This document shows, one piece after another, positions 18,828-27,874 of a stretch of DNA of 64,000 nucleotides. The position numbers and the translations under genes were made by a program. Location: the NCBI RefSeq assembly GCF_007183175.1, contig NZ_AP019807.1:1057001-1121000 (forward strand), given 5' to 3'. The notes beneath the pieces were generated by a model. That model had not been told where the DNA came from. It did not search any database and was given only the letters and a program-made list of their open reading frames with translations. Numbering within the stretch: the stretch's first letter is position 1; every line of letters starts with the position of its first letter. This stretch comes from Microbulbifer sp. GL-2. GTDB lineage: Bacteria > Pseudomonadota > Gammaproteobacteria > Pseudomonadales > Cellvibrionaceae.

Positions 18828-19337
18828 TTACTTAGGAGCAACAGTATTCCTAAAAAGAGGCTGGTTGTTCATCCATGGAATATTTTCAGCTTTATGGCAT
18901 GCCATGCAAGCCGAGCGACCAGTGGAGAAGCCAAGCCAGGCTTGTTTTATATCCCTACTTTCAAATGAATTAAGTACCTTTCCAAATACTGGCTTGAGAA
19001 AAATAAATTCAGCATTATCCTTGCGAGCAGGACGTTTGAGATAACCTCTCTCAATAGCATTTTTTATTTTTTTCCAATGATAAATGGCAAGATCAAAATT
19101 TTCATCCTGCAGAGAAGAATAGATACTTTTATAACGATAACCCACCTCCCACATTGAAATTGAAAATCCACCTAGATAATTTTGCAATAAAATCAAGCGG
19201 TCCTTGTCACTTCCTGCATTTAATAGCCAATCTCGTTCATTACCCGTTTCGTAACTATCCGAATACGCGAAATTTGCCATCAGCAAAGATATAATCAAAG
19301 TCGCCAGCCATCGGCTTCCATCCAGAATATTCATCAT
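18828..19337 (-). CDS. Secreted protein with a single CxxCH haem-binding motif
   Basis: The 169-residue product has a signal peptide (hydrophobic LATLIISLLMANFAYS, cleavage near residue 26). Near the C-terminus it has one CMACH motif (Cys144-Cys147-His148), suggesting covalent haem c attachment. The centre is helical and rich in Tyr, Lys and Trp, so it may be a cytochrome c'-like or c556-like helical bundle with the haem site near the C-terminus. I do not recognise a named family. A plus-strand frame (18682-19044) overlaps it but has no signal or domain. It has no operon partner. Lack of a clear ribosome site lowers certainty about which of two adjacent ATGs is used. Confidence 0.7.
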   Translation of the reverse strand: MMNILDGSRWLATLIISLLMANFAYSDSYETGNERDWLLNAGSDKDRLILLQNYLGGFSISMWEVGYRYKSIYSSLQDENFDLAIYHWKKIKNAIERGYLKRPARKDNAEFIFLKPVFGKVLNSFESRDIKQAWLGFSTGRSACMACHKAENIPWMNNQPLFRNTVAPK

Positions 19338-19668
19338 TAACTATAACCAGTTATCCAAGGGTTGCATAACAGCTAACTATTTATAGCAGTTAGTTAGGGT
19401 AGCAAATGTACATTATTAACTAAATTATTCTCACCTCATACACTTTGAATCTCTAAAATTATGTTTTTAGCAGCTATCAAAAGTGCCAGACTTTATAATT
19501 AGATATAAGATTAATTTATATCTAAAATTATAATTCTCTATTAGACTTATATATCACATTCACTATGATCGTATTAACTCCCTGGGATACACCTGCAGGG
19601 CTAACTAGATACCGGTGAATTTACGAGAAAGACATGTGTGAGCCGGTGCCGTATTAAAGGAAATCACA
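19338..19668. other. AT-rich divergent promoter region
   Basis: The 330 bases separate the CxxCH protein gene from the SRPBCC gene. It contains CCCTGGGATACACCTGCAGGG (imperfect dyad) around 19582-19602. No firm promoter was identified. Confidence 0.4.
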
Positions 19669-20187
19669 ATGAGCGAGATTATTTGGCCCCAAGGCTTTGT
19701 TCCAGGATTTACCGATAACTATTGTTCCAATGAAGTGATTATTGCCGGGCTGATGACAGCAGATATATGGCCACTGCTGAATACCCCTTCCCTGTGGCCC
19801 AGCTACTATGCAAACTCTACCAATATTCAGTTCCAGGATGGACAGGGACCTGAATTAAAAATAGGTGCGCAATTTTCATTTGAAACCTTCGGTTTTCCGG
19901 TAGAAGCGCGCTGTATAGAGTATATTCCCCCTGTTAAAGGCCAACCCGCACGGGTGGCATGGCATGGGTGGGCCGGAGAGGGAGATACTCGCCTCGACGT
20001 TCACCACGCTTGGTTAATTGAGGATCTGTCTGGCGATCGTGTACGTATCCTCACCCAGGAAACACAGAATGGTTTACCGGCTATTGAATTAGCAAAAGCT
20101 AAACCCAATCCTATGATCAATGGCCACCAGGATTGGTTACAAGGCTTGGTGGCAGCAGCACTTAAGGAAAAAGGACAGGAATCATGA
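19669..20187 (+). CDS. SRPBCC (START-like) domain protein
   Basis: The 172-residue cytoplasmic protein fits the SRPBCC/polyketide-cyclase superfamily, a hydrophobic-cavity fold: VIIAGLMTADIWPLLNTPSLWPSYY at the start (key residues WPLL...LWPSYY), FGFPVEARCIEYIPP in the middle, and HHAWLIEDL...RVRILTQETQNG late. AAAGGAA precedes the ATG. Its stop overlaps the start of the next dehydrogenase by four bases, so the two are translationally coupled and probably act on the same small molecule. The ligand is unknown. Confidence 0.8.
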   Translation: MSEIIWPQGFVPGFTDNYCSNEVIIAGLMTADIWPLLNTPSLWPSYYANSTNIQFQDGQGPELKIGAQFSFETFGFPVEARCIEYIPPVKGQPARVAWHGWAGEGDTRLDVHHAWLIEDLSGDRVRILTQETQNGLPAIELAKAKPNPMINGHQDWLQGLVAAALKEKGQES

Positions 20188-21197
20188 AGGCATTAACACT
20201 GAAATCACCTGGCAGCCTGAAGAATATCTCGCTCAGTGATATCACAGATCCAGGAGCACCAGGACCAGGACAAATTCGAGTTGCCATTGGCGCATCCTCT
20301 CTTAACTTCCACGACCTGTTGGTTGCAAATGGTAGTATCCCCAGCGAAGACGGTCGCATTCTAATGTCCGATGGTGGCGGTACCGTGGATGCAGTTGGTG
20401 AAGGGGTTACTGATTTTAAAGTCGGCGATTCTGTAGTGTCGTGCTTTTTCCCACAGTGGCCGGCGGGGTCGGCAGGAGCATCAGTAGGTACTTTTGCCAA
20501 TACGCCCGGCGATGGTATTGATGGTATGGCCGCTGAATTTGTTGTGCGAAGTCAAAATGCATTTACCTTGGCCCCCAAAGGCTGGACTCATGCAGAATCT
20601 GCAACCATCACCACAGCAGGTCTCACTGCCTGGCGAGCGCTGGTGGTAGACGGCAAAGTTAAGCCCGGTGACACCATACTAACCTTAGGCACTGGTGGTG
20701 TATCAATCGCAGTCATTCAGATCGCCAATATGCTGGGTGCGAAAGTTATAGTCACTTCCTCTTCAGATGAAAAGCTAGAGCGCGCCAAAAAATTGGGAGC
20801 CTTCCAAGGCATCAACTACCGAACTCATACACAGTGGTCTAAAAAGGTAATGGAGTTAACCGAAGGCAAAGGCGTAGACCATATTATCGAACTCGGCGGC
20901 CCAGGCACTCTGGAGCAGTCAATCCAGGCAGTAAGAGTTGGTGGTCATATCTCCCTGATTGGAGTGCTAACCGGCAGGTCTGGTGAGGTTCCCACAGCCT
21001 TACTGATGGCCAAACAGGCACGTTTGCAGGGGTTGGTTGTCGGTAGCCGCCGGGATCAACAGGATTATGTTGTCGCACTCGAAGCCAACCAGGTTCATCC
21101 GGTTATCGATAAGACTTTTGCCATGAGTGAGCTCGCAGCTGCGTTTGATTACCAGACCAGTGGCTCACATTTTGGCAAAATCTGTGTGGAGTGGTAA
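20184..21197 (+). CDS. NAD(P)-dependent alcohol dehydrogenase, zinc-free MDR/quinone-reductase type
   Basis: The 337-residue protein is a medium-chain dehydrogenase/reductase. It has an N-terminal GroES-like domain (LNFHDLLVANG, then DGGGTVDAVGEGVTDFKVGDSVV) and a Rossmann domain with LGTGGVSIAVIQIANMLGAKVIVTS. The position where zinc enzymes have Cys/His-Glu carries Ser-Asp, and no structural zinc Cys cluster is present, so it resembles quinone-oxidoreductase-like members. It overlaps the SRPBCC gene by ATGA. Substrate unknown. A hairpin follows at 21222-21252. Confidence 0.88.
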   Translation: MKALTLKSPGSLKNISLSDITDPGAPGPGQIRVAIGASSLNFHDLLVANGSIPSEDGRILMSDGGGTVDAVGEGVTDFKVGDSVVSCFFPQWPAGSAGASVGTFANTPGDGIDGMAAEFVVRSQNAFTLAPKGWTHAESATITTAGLTAWRALVVDGKVKPGDTILTLGTGGVSIAVIQIANMLGAKVIVTSSSDEKLERAKKLGAFQGINYRTHTQWSKKVMELTEGKGVDHIIELGGPGTLEQSIQAVRVGGHISLIGVLTGRSGEVPTALLMAKQARLQGLVVGSRRDQQDYVVALEANQVHPVIDKTFAMSELAAAFDYQTSGSHFGKICVEW

Positions 21198-21221
21198 TTT
21201 AGCTTTCCAAAAATTAGAGCT

Positions 21222-21252
21222 GCGCCTTAAGTAATCTGTATACCTAAGGCGC
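21222..21252. terminator. Hairpin between convergent dehydrogenase and protease genes
   Basis: GCGCCTTA and TAAGGCGC form a perfect 8-base-pair stem with a 15-base loop. There is no T tract on the plus side, so it is only a candidate terminator. Confidence 0.4.
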
Positions 21253-21267
21253 TACGAAAAGTTCCCT

Positions 21268-22530
21268 TTATTCTGACCGCGCTAAGCTCCCGCCGTCCTT
21301 TTCTTGAATATGGTTTAATAACTTCAGTAACGCCCCATCTTTGCCATGCTTATAGTCCTCCCAGCTAGTTTTCATATTAAGATCAGGGTATAAGGCATCA
21401 CTGGGTGATGGAATAACCCGGTAGTAACGCTTGGAAATACTCACAGCTCTTTGAGAATTTTTTAACCTGAAAAGATTCGCCTCTGTGGCAATATTGGGAT
21501 CTGCACCGCTAGGGCTCCCCACAAGGGTGGCATTAAGGATTTGCTGATATTGTGCCGCATTAATCATCGCTGCTGACTGGGTGCCCTCATCTATCATAAC
21601 AAAAATCCCATTGTGCCAGTCGAACTGGTCCAGTTCCTGGATACAAGCAGACAGCGCTAGTCCAACGTAAAAATCCCCACCATTATTCCCACGAAAGTCA
21701 ATCACCAGATTTCGAGCTCTCCCTTCTTGAATAACTCTGGTAAGCTCTCTACAGTGCTCCCGTAGCTGCTCGAACTGTGGGTACCTATCGAAATCAAGAT
21801 AAGCAGTATCATATTTTTCCAAAATAGCAAGCATAATGCCCGGCAATTCAATTTTAGAAAAATGGATTTTTGGCATTAATCTTGTGTAATGGGATCTCAG
21901 TCTTGCAAACTCTTTCATTGATACAGAGTCTACATTCACGGAGGTAGATTTTCCGTCTTTCATAAATTGATAACTTACAGAGTCCGCTTTATTACTGACA
22001 CCGGTACCATATAGAAAATTAGTTAGGGTGATATGAAAACTAAATGATGCCTTGTAGCTATAAGGGTTCTCTACATAGTTTACATAAGGTGCGAGCTGTT
22101 GCTGAAGTTGCTCTAAAGTATAACCATTAATACCAGTAAGATCTGCACCTAATAAAAAAGCATATCTCTCTGAAGCATTCACTACCTTCAATTTTTCTTC
22201 AAAGTATTTAAATCGAAAAGGATAATGTCTATGTGGGCCAGACATAATATTGTAGGAGGTATGCGCATCTCCAATACTACGCATTAAACGCATTATACCC
22301 ACCTCAATTTCCGCCTCATTCAGACTTGGCAAGTTAACAACCAGCTTATCAAGCTGAGCGTCAAATTCCCGCTCCCCTGTATTGACAAATGGACTGATAT
22401 GCTGTGTTTTTATCAAATCTTGTAATTGACGTATGTCTTCAGCCCACAAATTTATTTCCCTGACATCAAGCCCGTAAGTTTTACAAGTGAGTAGGAATAA
22501 TCCAATACTTATAATTAAGCTGTTTTTCAT
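21268..22530 (-). CDS. S41-family (tail-specific-protease-like) secreted peptidase
   Basis: The 420-residue protein has a signal peptide (SLIISIGLFLLTCKTYG) and a C-terminal S41 domain with the conserved strand LVIDFRGNNGGDFYVGLALS and, downstream, GTQSAAMINAAQY, which supplies the candidate nucleophile Ser. A classical PDZ domain is not obvious; a segment LTGINGYTLEQLQQQL may be its remnant. Such proteins cut or bind peptides in the periplasm. The start codon overlaps the stop codon of the upstream GlxA-type gene (ATGA), so the two form one operon. Its substrate is unknown. Confidence 0.8.
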   Translation of the reverse strand: MKNSLIISIGLFLLTCKTYGLDVREINLWAEDIRQLQDLIKTQHISPFVNTGEREFDAQLDKLVVNLPSLNEAEIEVGIMRLMRSIGDAHTSYNIMSGPHRHYPFRFKYFEEKLKVVNASERYAFLLGADLTGINGYTLEQLQQQLAPYVNYVENPYSYKASFSFHITLTNFLYGTGVSNKADSVSYQFMKDGKSTSVNVDSVSMKEFARLRSHYTRLMPKIHFSKIELPGIMLAILEKYDTAYLDFDRYPQFEQLREHCRELTRVIQEGRARNLVIDFRGNNGGDFYVGLALSACIQELDQFDWHNGIFVMIDEGTQSAAMINAAQYQQILNATLVGSPSGADPNIATEANLFRLKNSQRAVSISKRYYRVIPSPSDALYPDLNMKTSWEDYKHGKDGALLKLLNHIQEKDGGSLARSE

Positions 22531-23473
22531 CTGAGATTTCTACCGAAATAAGAGGGGGAAACACCAAACTGGCCATAAAAAGCACGACGGAAACTATCAT
22601 AGCTGGTAAAACCTACCTGAAGTGCCACCTGTTCCAACCTCAAAGTTTCACAAGTTATCAAGTCCCGTGCCCTTTTAAGGCGTATCTGGTTTAAATAATG
22701 ACTGGGGGTACTATTCAGGTGTCGTTTGAACAAACGAGTTAACTGTCGCTCGCTGATCGCAATCTTATCAGCCATATCTGTAACGGTAATGGGCCTCTGG
22801 TAATTTTCAGCCAACCATTCCAGCAGCGGGTTGAGACGCATACTATCACTGGACTGTACCTGCAAGAGATCCGAATATTGAGATTGCCCCCCCTGCGTTG
22901 CAAGTAGACTACCAGCTCCTTGGCAACACTTGCTGCAATAGTATTGCCCTGATCTTGCCGAATGATTTCCAGGGCTAGATCAACACCCGACAAAATGCCC
23001 GCAGAAGACCATACACCCTCGCTTTCTATAAATAGAGGGTCTGCCTCCACCTGATAATTTACCGCCTGCAAAGACAGCTCCTGGCAGTGCCGCCAGTGCG
23101 TAGTAATCCTGTGGCTCTGGTCGGGAAACACCTTGGCAAGTACAAATGCACCAGTACAAACACTCATCACCTTACTGGCAGCGTCTGCGATTAGCCTCAG
23201 GGTGTTGAGTTGCTTAGCACTCAACTCCAGCTCACGCATCCCGGTCCCCCCACAAATTACCAGGTAGTCAATCTGGGGCAGCTGATAGATATCACTGTCC
23301 ACAGCGAGCGACTGACCATATACCGTTTTTACCGGGCCTGCATCAAGACCAATCAAGCAGCAGGTATAGGCATCACTAACAAAACTGTTAACCTCCATAA
23401 ACGCGTCCAGCGGGCCAAACAGGTCCAAAGCCTGGAAACCATCGGCAATAAAAAACCCAATCTTCTTGGTCAT
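22527..23473 (-). pseudogene. GlxA-type AraC regulator (DJ-1/PfpI sensor plus AraC DNA-binding domain), frameshifted at a poly-G run
   Basis: Two frames join into one normal GlxA-family protein. The first (to about 22893) has the DJ-1/PfpI domain: KKIGFFIADGFQALDLFGPLDAF, then VICGGTGMRE, SVCTGAFVLA and SSAGILSGVDLALE. The second has the AraC DNA-binding part with PITVTDMADKIAISERQLTRLF and VGFTSYDSFRRAFYGQFG. They meet at VVYLQRRGG, where the template has seven G (22887-22893 on the plus strand as C). With eight G the protein would continue GGQSQYSDLLQVQSS, as the family requires. The start at 23473 has GGAGGT upstream. It is real decay, phase variation or a sequencing error. Confidence 0.85.
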
Positions 23474-23508
23474 AGCAGTACCTCCATGGGTCAATTGTAC
23501 CCATAAAG

Positions 23509-23550
23509 ATATGTCGTCTAGGACACAATTACGACATATTAAGACATTTC
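23509..23550. promoter_or_regulatory. Inverted and phased direct repeats upstream of the GlxA-type gene
   Basis: ATATGTCGT (23509-23517) and ACGACATAT (23531-23539) are perfect inverted repeats with a 13-base spacer. In addition GGACACAATT, ACGACATATT and AAGACATTTC run as three consecutive 10-base units (23521-23550) sharing GACA, exactly one helical turn apart. The block begins 36 bases upstream of the start codon at 23473. It is a likely binding site, possibly for the GlxA-type protein itself. Confidence 0.45.
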
Positions 23551-24465
23551 TATCGCCATGAATTGGCCTATTTATAACGAAACCACTTACTTATCAATTT
23601 CAAAAATGTCCCCTATTTCATTTGGAACGACCAAGTCCCTAACATTGATACAGAGCAGAGCAAACACCAATTAACAAATCATTGAGACATTGCTAAAGTT
23701 CCAACAAGAAGAATTAGTCAATTAAACTTGACTAAAGCTAAAGATCCGCTAAAACTCACAACTCTGAATGGAAGACTGATATTATTTTTAATAATTGAAT
23801 TGCGATCGCAATAAAAAACAATAATTAAATTAAAGAATGAAAAACAAGAAAGTGCTAATTGAAATAATCACTTTACCAACCACCAGAACCCTAAAGATAA
23901 AGCATAAGAACCACTAATTATCCGACCAAATCAACAAATATAATTTATTCGCAATCACTTTAAAAACAAATAACAAGCCCCATAAAACTTCTACATAAAG
24001 CGCTCAAGCAGATAATTTCAACCATATTAAACTAGAAGAAAATGAAACCATATGCTTTCAAATGAACAGAATTTAGTGCCAATTTTGTTTAGAATCTGCA
24101 GCAGCATTTTGAAAATCAATCTTCCCTTCCTGATCAACCCCGGATTATCACAATACTTGGCGAGCAAACTGATACCTTAAGAAAATCTCGAATTAATATT
24201 TTGGAATGAATTATCGTGAATACTAGGCCTTTATTGAAAAGCTCTACTGAAATCCATACCTGGAAAACTCAGAGGGAATCAGAGTCGCAATGATATAAAT
24301 ATCCTCTAGTTAAAAACAGATAAGAATAAGCCGGCTTTATCATAGGAAACCAACGAGCAATAAAGATGGATAACAAGTGTAGGTGCAGGCATCCATGAAA
24401 CTGAGCTATACTCCCCAAAAATCGGAGAGTCCCCAACTGGACTTTCACTTATAGATAGATCTTAC
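23551..24465. other. AT-rich stretch without a supported gene
   Basis: About 915 bases, strongly A-rich on the plus strand, with stop codons in all frames. Apart from the upstream regulatory block I see no gene, tRNA or transposase remnant. Confidence 0.6.
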
Positions 24466-24741
24466 ATGTATAGTTCACTTGTACTTTTTTCCCTACTTGC
24501 TACGGCTAATCCACAGAATATCTGTACTGATGGTATTGCCCTTACCAGGGGAGTTGCCGCTATCGCCCAAGAATATCCTTGGCAAAGTAATAATATAAAG
24601 GATTACATAGTACGCAGTTACCCACGAATGTATGTCGTGGTTCCCACAAAGCTCGACGAAAAACTCAGAGATGGTGGTTCACCTACTGCAACGGTCAATA
24701 AAGAAAACTGCCAGGTTATCAACGTTTTCCTGGCCCGCTAA
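24466..24741 (+). CDS. Small hypothetical protein, possibly secreted
   Basis: The 91-residue frame begins MYSSLVLFSLLATANPQ, which looks like a short signal peptide, followed by a mixed segment with two Cys (NICTDGIALTRG and KENCQVINVFLAR) that could pair after export. No family is recognised and no good Shine-Dalgarno site precedes the ATG. It is kept because the composition is protein-like in an otherwise stop-rich region and a hairpin follows. Confidence 0.4.
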   Translation: MYSSLVLFSLLATANPQNICTDGIALTRGVAAIAQEYPWQSNNIKDYIVRSYPRMYVVVPTKLDEKLRDGGSPTATVNKENCQVINVFLAR

Positions 24742-24773
24742 ATCAGAAAGCCTTGAATATTGTCTGCAGTGCC

Positions 24774-24799
24774 ACCCCTTCAGCCGAAGCTGAGGGGGT
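24774..24799. terminator. Intergenic hairpin between convergent genes
   Basis: ACCCCTTCAGC and GCTGAGGGGGT pair with one mismatch (A-G) around CGAA. No T tract is present. It lies between the small secreted protein gene and the CARDB gene. Confidence 0.45.
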
Positions 24800-24817
24800 A
24801 GAAGACATTACTAAAGC

Positions 24818-25543
24818 TTAGCCCTGCTTGCTATATATCAGGGTATTATTGGTTTCGTCGCATTCGTCAACCGTATTCTTATAGTCTGTAGTCACTTCCA
24901 GCACCGCATCGGGGTCAAATACCCAGTAGTTCAAGGTAAAGACAATTGTTACCGTTGCACCGGAAGCAAGGGCGGGAGTTGCCTGTACATCGTTAGCAAG
25001 GGTTCCGGGATCAATCAAACGGGCAAAACTAGCCGCTGCTGTTGATTGACCCACATTGGTGATATCCACAGCAATCAAAGATTGACCAGCACCATTATCC
25101 CAAACAGGGTCATGAATTTTACTTACTATAAGATCAGGCTTCTCACAGACACATAAACACATATAATGGTCATCTTCGACTACACCAAAGGGCGTTCCAG
25201 CATAACAGTTGGCTTTATCGTCAAACTGGTTTCCATACAGCCAGTGGGATAAAGGATCATTAATAGGTTTTTCAATGATTTCAGGGTCGCGAGTAATTTT
25301 ACACACATTAGTGCGTTCAAATTCATCGGTCATTTCCTTAGTCATTTCCGATTCCGATACAGCTCCAACCCAAATTGCACAAGCTCTACGACAGGTCAGC
25401 GGACCCTGACCTTGCCAGTAATTGGGGTACCAGCCAGCCTTATAGTTTTGCATACTCAGGTCCTGAATAGGATCTGCATAAGTGATTGATGCCAAAAATA
25501 ATGTCATTAATGTGGCTAAGAAACTAAATAGTTGCCTAAACAT
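24818..25543 (-). CDS. Secreted Cys-rich protein with C-terminal CARDB-like domain
   Basis: The 241-residue product has a clear signal peptide (FSFLATLMTLFLASITYA), a Cys-rich centre (LTCRRACAIWVGAV, NVCKITRD, NCYAGTP, CLCVCEKPD), and a C-terminal beta domain of the CARDB type. That domain begins PDLIVSKIHDPVW, continues VDITNVGQSTAAAS, and ends YKNTVDECDETNNT, which is the usual CARDB strand pattern. CARDB domains act in cell-surface adhesion or presentation. The ATG at 25543 has AGGGAGG upstream; an earlier in-frame start does not. No partner gene is adjacent. Confidence 0.7.
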   Translation of the reverse strand: MFRQLFSFLATLMTLFLASITYADPIQDLSMQNYKAGWYPNYWQGQGPLTCRRACAIWVGAVSESEMTKEMTDEFERTNVCKITRDPEIIEKPINDPLSHWLYGNQFDDKANCYAGTPFGVVEDDHYMCLCVCEKPDLIVSKIHDPVWDNGAGQSLIAVDITNVGQSTAAASFARLIDPGTLANDVQATPALASGATVTIVFTLNYWVFDPDAVLEVTTDYKNTVDECDETNNTLIYSKQG

Positions 25544-26491
25544 ACCATCCTCCCTAAAAGTTATTTGCATCCAGTGACTGTACTCGTTCTTACAGCTGTA
25601 AGACAGTGCCAATGATCGGACCGATTGTAAATCAACTTTTTTAACATCCATATAAGCCCGAAAAATGTTGGCGCAAATTAAGTTTGCGCACAGTCATTTA
25701 TAGAAAATACTTTGCCCTACAAACATTAAAATTTCTTTTCATTATTTGAACGCTATAAAAATTTAATTAAGGTTATTAAAAAATACAGGTTAGGAAAAGC
25801 ATCTATATCGAAAGATCTTAAATGGCAATCATCATGAACCTGTAAATCACTTTATTGAAATTAAACTTTGGCTATTTTTACGCCAAAAACCTTTTTTATG
25901 ACAAGAGGTATCAAACAATTACAATTCGAACAAACTGAAAATACCATGAACTTTTCTATCACCTACAAATATAATCGACACATAAAACCTTTTATGACTT
26001 AATTTTGAAGGGGTGACATCCAGCTTTCACGCAATTAGGTGAAGGCACAAACAGGAGGAAGATGGTTATACAGGGGATAACCGCTCATATTGATATCACT
26101 AGAGGCAAGGAAACTGCTATGCATTGAATAGTGCATTGGAAACACTACCCCAAAACACTCATACCAAGGGGAAAGATTCCCCTGATAACATCCAGGAAAG
26201 ACTCCAAAATAGATACCGCTGAAATATTCCAAATACTATCAGCGCCATAAAAAGCCAGGTTAATATTATCAATGTGTATACATATTCAAAGCTTTTATTC
26301 AACTATGGTAATGCTTTGTGAGCACCTGACTTTCTTTATAAAGGTGATCACTCTACCTCACCCATTTATATATCATTATCATGCTGGTTAATTTTTATCT
26401 AGGCCTGGAATATTCAAGAAGTTAAAGTTATTTAACTTTTTAACAAATTATATTTAATCAGCATTCAGCACTATCCAATTACATGCAATTA
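25544..26491. other. AT-rich intergenic region
   Basis: About 950 bases with no supported gene. AGGAGG (26054-26059) stands three bases before an ATG opening a 22-codon frame, which is too short to call. A 65-codon frame at 26035-26232 (minus) has no family features. Confidence 0.55.
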
Positions 26492-27625
26492 CTAAAGTTC
26501 GGCAAGAGTGTATAGGGCTGTCAGGGTCGCCCCCAAAATTAACAGTAACGGATATGAAATACCCAAAGTGCAATACTTTATCAAAGTCATAATCCAACCC
26601 TGCTGGTAGATTTTTTTTTGCATTAGCAGGAGATAGATAGGTATCCACACTATCAGTACTAGTAGGGTCCAGTTACACAGAATCGTAATCCAGCTGTAAT
26701 TATCTAGCCAGTCTTGAATATTTACCAACAGGGTAGTCAATAATAATACGAAACAGATAAACGCATGACTGTGCAATGCGACGATCAGGTGTTCCATATA
26801 TAAGCGGCGTTTAAATAGGTAAATTATCCAGCACATTATGGCGAATAGAGGAACCATAAGCAGTAAAGTGGATGGCAAAGCACTTAGAAAGGCCTTTTTG
26901 AAACGGTTGGGGTCATCTGATACTCTTTCGATATTTTCTTGTGCCCGGGCAACCTCCGTATTAAGCCAATTGGACAGTCCCTCCGGCAATCCATCCATCT
27001 GCAGGAATTCCCGGTCAACTTCAGTGATAGCCTGCTTAAGACCAGAATTAATGCTGGCTTTCGTTACCGGTGTTGGTTCATCTATTTCGTTATCAACAAC
27101 TGCAATTCCATCTTGTAATTCCTCAACCCCATTATCCAAATACAACTGTACTTTATTTAACTCAGCTTTCAACACTGGATTATCGGCACTGGCTTGCTTC
27201 ACCTCATCCACTTTTATCAATGCATTATTTACTTTCTGTTCAGCACTGCTAATTGCCTGCTCTGAATTCGTATCTAATCCGAAGTTGATACTCCAATCAC
27301 TACTCAGGCGAACAACAAAAAATGTGGTCACACAAAGAAAAATAAATAATCGTACCGGACTGACATAACGTACTCTACGTCCGTCAAAGTATTCAGCAGT
27401 AAGAAATCCTGGTCGGAAAAGCAATGATGGCAGCGTCTTCCAGATACGGGAATCCAAGGCTAGCAAAGTATCAAATAGATCTCCGAGCACTGAGGAAAAG
27501 TGCCGGACCATCCCGCGAACTGGCTGGCCGCATGAATAGCAGTGCGGCCCCAGTAATTCTGTCTGGCAGTTAGCGCAGAGGATTTTCTTGGCTGTATCCA
27601 TTTCTATCGTATCAGAGGTGCTCAC
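26492..27625 (-). CDS. DUF3667-domain membrane protein
   Basis: The 377-residue protein starts with a zinc-ribbon CANCQTELLGPHCYSCGQPV (CxxC...CxxC) and the DUF3667 signature PSLLFRPGFLTAEYFDGRRV, then SPVRLFIFLCVTTFFVV. A soluble helical region of about 130 residues follows, and the C-terminus has five or so hydrophobic helices. GTG at 27625 is preceded by GGGGGAG. DUF3667 proteins occur alone and their function is unknown. Confidence 0.88.
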   Translation of the reverse strand: MSTSDTIEMDTAKKILCANCQTELLGPHCYSCGQPVRGMVRHFSSVLGDLFDTLLALDSRIWKTLPSLLFRPGFLTAEYFDGRRVRYVSPVRLFIFLCVTTFFVVRLSSDWSINFGLDTNSEQAISSAEQKVNNALIKVDEVKQASADNPVLKAELNKVQLYLDNGVEELQDGIAVVDNEIDEPTPVTKASINSGLKQAITEVDREFLQMDGLPEGLSNWLNTEVARAQENIERVSDDPNRFKKAFLSALPSTLLLMVPLFAIMCWIIYLFKRRLYMEHLIVALHSHAFICFVLLLTTLLVNIQDWLDNYSWITILCNWTLLVLIVWIPIYLLLMQKKIYQQGWIMTLIKYCTLGISYPLLLILGATLTALYTLAEL

Positions 27626-27805
27626 TTACATCTCCCCCTTCTAAAGCTCTCCAACACCCTGGTCAGCATCACAGCCTGGTATCAACGGGTATCTTAAGGA
27701 ATTTGGATTTTCTAACTGAGACAGCATTCGCTGGAAATGGAACATGGCTCAGTAAATAACCAAAATTCCAGCTACCAGAAAAGGGCTTAACAATAAAAAC
27801 CCAAA

Positions 27806-27836
27806 TAAAAACGCGCCCCAGTAGCGGACGCGCTTT
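27806..27836 (-). terminator. Rho-independent terminator of pepB
   Basis: Read on the minus strand, AAAGCGCGTCC pairs with GGGCGCGTTT (one wobble) around GCTACTG and is followed by a T run. It lies 40 bases after the pepB stop. Confidence 0.75.
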
Positions 27837-27874
27837 CTTAGCTTTACTGTAATAATTCTCAGTGGTAATTACTG

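Noticed and set aside
18682..19044. 120-codon plus-strand open frame overlapping the CxxCH gene
   Set aside because: The opposite frame has a signal peptide and haem motif; this one has neither.
26054..26128. 22-codon frame with AGGAGG upstream
   Set aside because: Spacing to the ATG is only three bases and the peptide is featureless, so chance is the simpler explanation.
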